DNA of 32,082 nucleotides, taken from the NCBI GenBank assembly GCA_016786665.1, contig JAEUVZ010000055.1:1-32082 (forward strand), in the 5' to 3' direction. The stretch is from Flavipsychrobacter sp. (lineage in GTDB: Bacteria > Bacteroidota > Bacteroidia > Chitinophagales > Chitinophagaceae). The position numbers were made by a program, and so were the translations under genes. This document shows positions 31,447 to 32,082 of this stretch, one piece after another (positions within the stretch are counted from its first letter, which is position 1; the number at the start of each line of letters is the position of its first letter). Under the pieces are notes generated by a model, which saw nothing but the letters and a program-made list of their open reading frames with translations, ran no database searches and was not told where the DNA came from.

Positions 31447-31475
31447 AAGGGCGTCCGGCATGGACGCCCTTTTTT
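31447..31475 (+). terminator. Intrinsic terminator after the barrel gene
   Basis: AAGGGCGTCC (31447-31456) pairs perfectly with 31462-31471, with a 5-base loop and a T run to 31475. Confidence 0.93.
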
Positions 31476-31516
31476 ATTAAGTATTGAGTAGCGAAGCTGT
31501 AGATACTGCAAGTAAC

Positions 31517-31544
31517 AAAAAAAGCTGCCTTTTTGAGGCAGCTT
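31517..31544 (-). terminator. Intrinsic terminator of the last minus-strand gene
   Basis: AAGCTGCC (31522-31529) and GGCAGCTT (31537-31544) form a perfect 8-bp stem. On the minus strand the stem is followed by TTTTTTTG. It lies 24 bases past the stop at 31569. Confidence 0.92.
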
Positions 31545-31568
31545 AATGACTTATTAAAGCAGGTAAGC

Positions 31569-32082
31569 TTATTGTTGTGTAGCAGTATATACTACTGAAG
31601 TAGTGTAGGTACCGGCAGGGTAAGTAAAACCCGGGGTAGCCTGGTATTGTACCGAGAACAGCTGGTTGGAACCATATGTACCATTCGCTATCAGGTTCTG
31701 GTTGGTAGAGGTAAGGGTAGCGTATGCTGTAGAAGAGAATGGCGTAGCGATAGAACCACCGGTAGCGTTGGCGGTAACCATCAGCTTCAACACACCCGAT
31801 ACAGGCATAGTAGTACCGGTAGTATAAGTACCCGTATAAGTAAAGTTAGATGCGTTGGTCTTTACCTGTACATCGAACGGCAGGTTCGATTGTACTTTCA
31901 GCTGCTGCGCTGTAGAGGTAACACCGTTGGCGTAGTCGGACACCGTAGAGAACGGCAGGGTAACCGCGCCACCCGTGTTGGTACCGGAACCGGTAAAGGT
32001 GATAGCGATAGCGTTAGAGAGCGTCAGGCTCACCGACTGAGTAGCGGTGGCAGAAGCATTCTGAGCGTTTGAGTTAAAAGCC
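31569..32082 (-). CDS. Small secreted beta-rich protein, N-terminus cut by the window edge
   Basis: About 171 codons are visible; the frame stays open through 32082. The first visible residues (AFNSNAQNASATATQSVSLT) look like the end of a signal peptide followed by the mature N-terminus, so only the signal sequence seems to be missing. The mature part is Thr/Ser/Ala-rich and beta-stranded (LSNAIAITFTGSG, VSDYANGVTS, LKVQSNLPFDVQVKTNASNF, GTYTTSVVYTATQQ). Similar 150-190 residue secreted proteins, often in clusters, occur in Bacteroidota near pilus- or DUF4402-like genes; that link is from memory and uncertain. The start used in six-frame reading (GTG at 32033) is internal. Function unknown. 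Confidence 0.75.
   Translation of the reverse strand, partial: AFNSNAQNASATATQSVSLTLSNAIAITFTGSGTNTGGAVTLPFSTVSDYANGVTSTAQQLKVQSNLPFDVQVKTNASNFTYTGTYTTGTTMPVSGVLKLMVTANATGGSIATPFSSTAYATLTSTNQNLIANGTYGSNQLFSVQYQATPGFTYPAGTYTTSVVYTATQQ

Overview
The window looks like a chromosomal stretch from a Bacteroidota bacterium, most likely of the Chitinophagaceae/Chitinophagales type. The evidence is: secreted proteins ending in type IX secretion (T9SS) C-terminal sorting domains, PKD/Ig-like repeats rich in Gly, Thr and Ser, several Bacteroidota-type promoters (TAnnTTTG at about -7), a stand-alone homocysteine-binding half of MetH, a kinase-RapZ fusion, and the DUF2400/TIGR02757 family. No rRNA, tRNA, CRISPR array, insertion sequence or integrase is visible. 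GC is about 50% in most genes, with two visibly AT-richer patches (about 18960-20540 and 29000-30700).

Layout. 1-1273: 3' part of a formyltransferase-like/GINT1-like sugar-transfer protein. 1374-9581: three consecutive T9SS-secreted repeat proteins, each with its own promoter or terminator and built from a shared set of modules (DUF7948-like head, SBBP propeller repeats, PKD/Ig modules, sorting domain). 9582-10016: gene-free intergenic element and terminator. 10017-12759 (minus): translationally coupled operon lpxH - sixA-like phosphatase - kinase/RapZ fusion. 12837-13241: small secreted protein of unknown function. 13326-16317: methionine branch, with promoter, SAM-I riboswitch with a readable antiterminator/terminator, metB-like trans-sulfuration enzyme and homoserine dehydrogenase. 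16344-17789 (minus): cyclophilin plus TIGR02757. 17853-18953: CorA Mg2+ channel.

18950-20531 is an AT-rich accessory patch: an HNH-like ORF interrupted by an in-frame stop, an intact HNH_2 endonuclease-like gene and a 56-residue zinc-ribbon ORF with its own predicted promoter. 20543-22084 (minus): ComM/YifB ATPase. 22299-24507: YihY/BrkB membrane protein, lipoprotein and enoyl-CoA hydratase/isomerase. 24557-27753 (minus): thioredoxin-fold protein lacking the first Cys of CxxC, followed by two overlapping tandem double-OmpA proteins. 27916-28944 (minus): MetH N-terminal half. 28995-30383 (minus): unknown secreted protein with an N-terminal CxxC. 30705-31424: outer-membrane beta-barrel. 31569-end (minus): small secreted protein, cut by the window edge.

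Functional themes are envelope biology (lipid A, T9SS adhesin-like proteins, OmpA proteins, a possible cell-wall sugar kinase) and methionine/SAM metabolism (riboswitch, metB, hom, metH half). The best candidates for something new are the kinase-RapZ/SixA/LpxH operon, the small HNH/zinc-ribbon patch and the modular T9SS trio. None of these can be called a new system from sequence alone.
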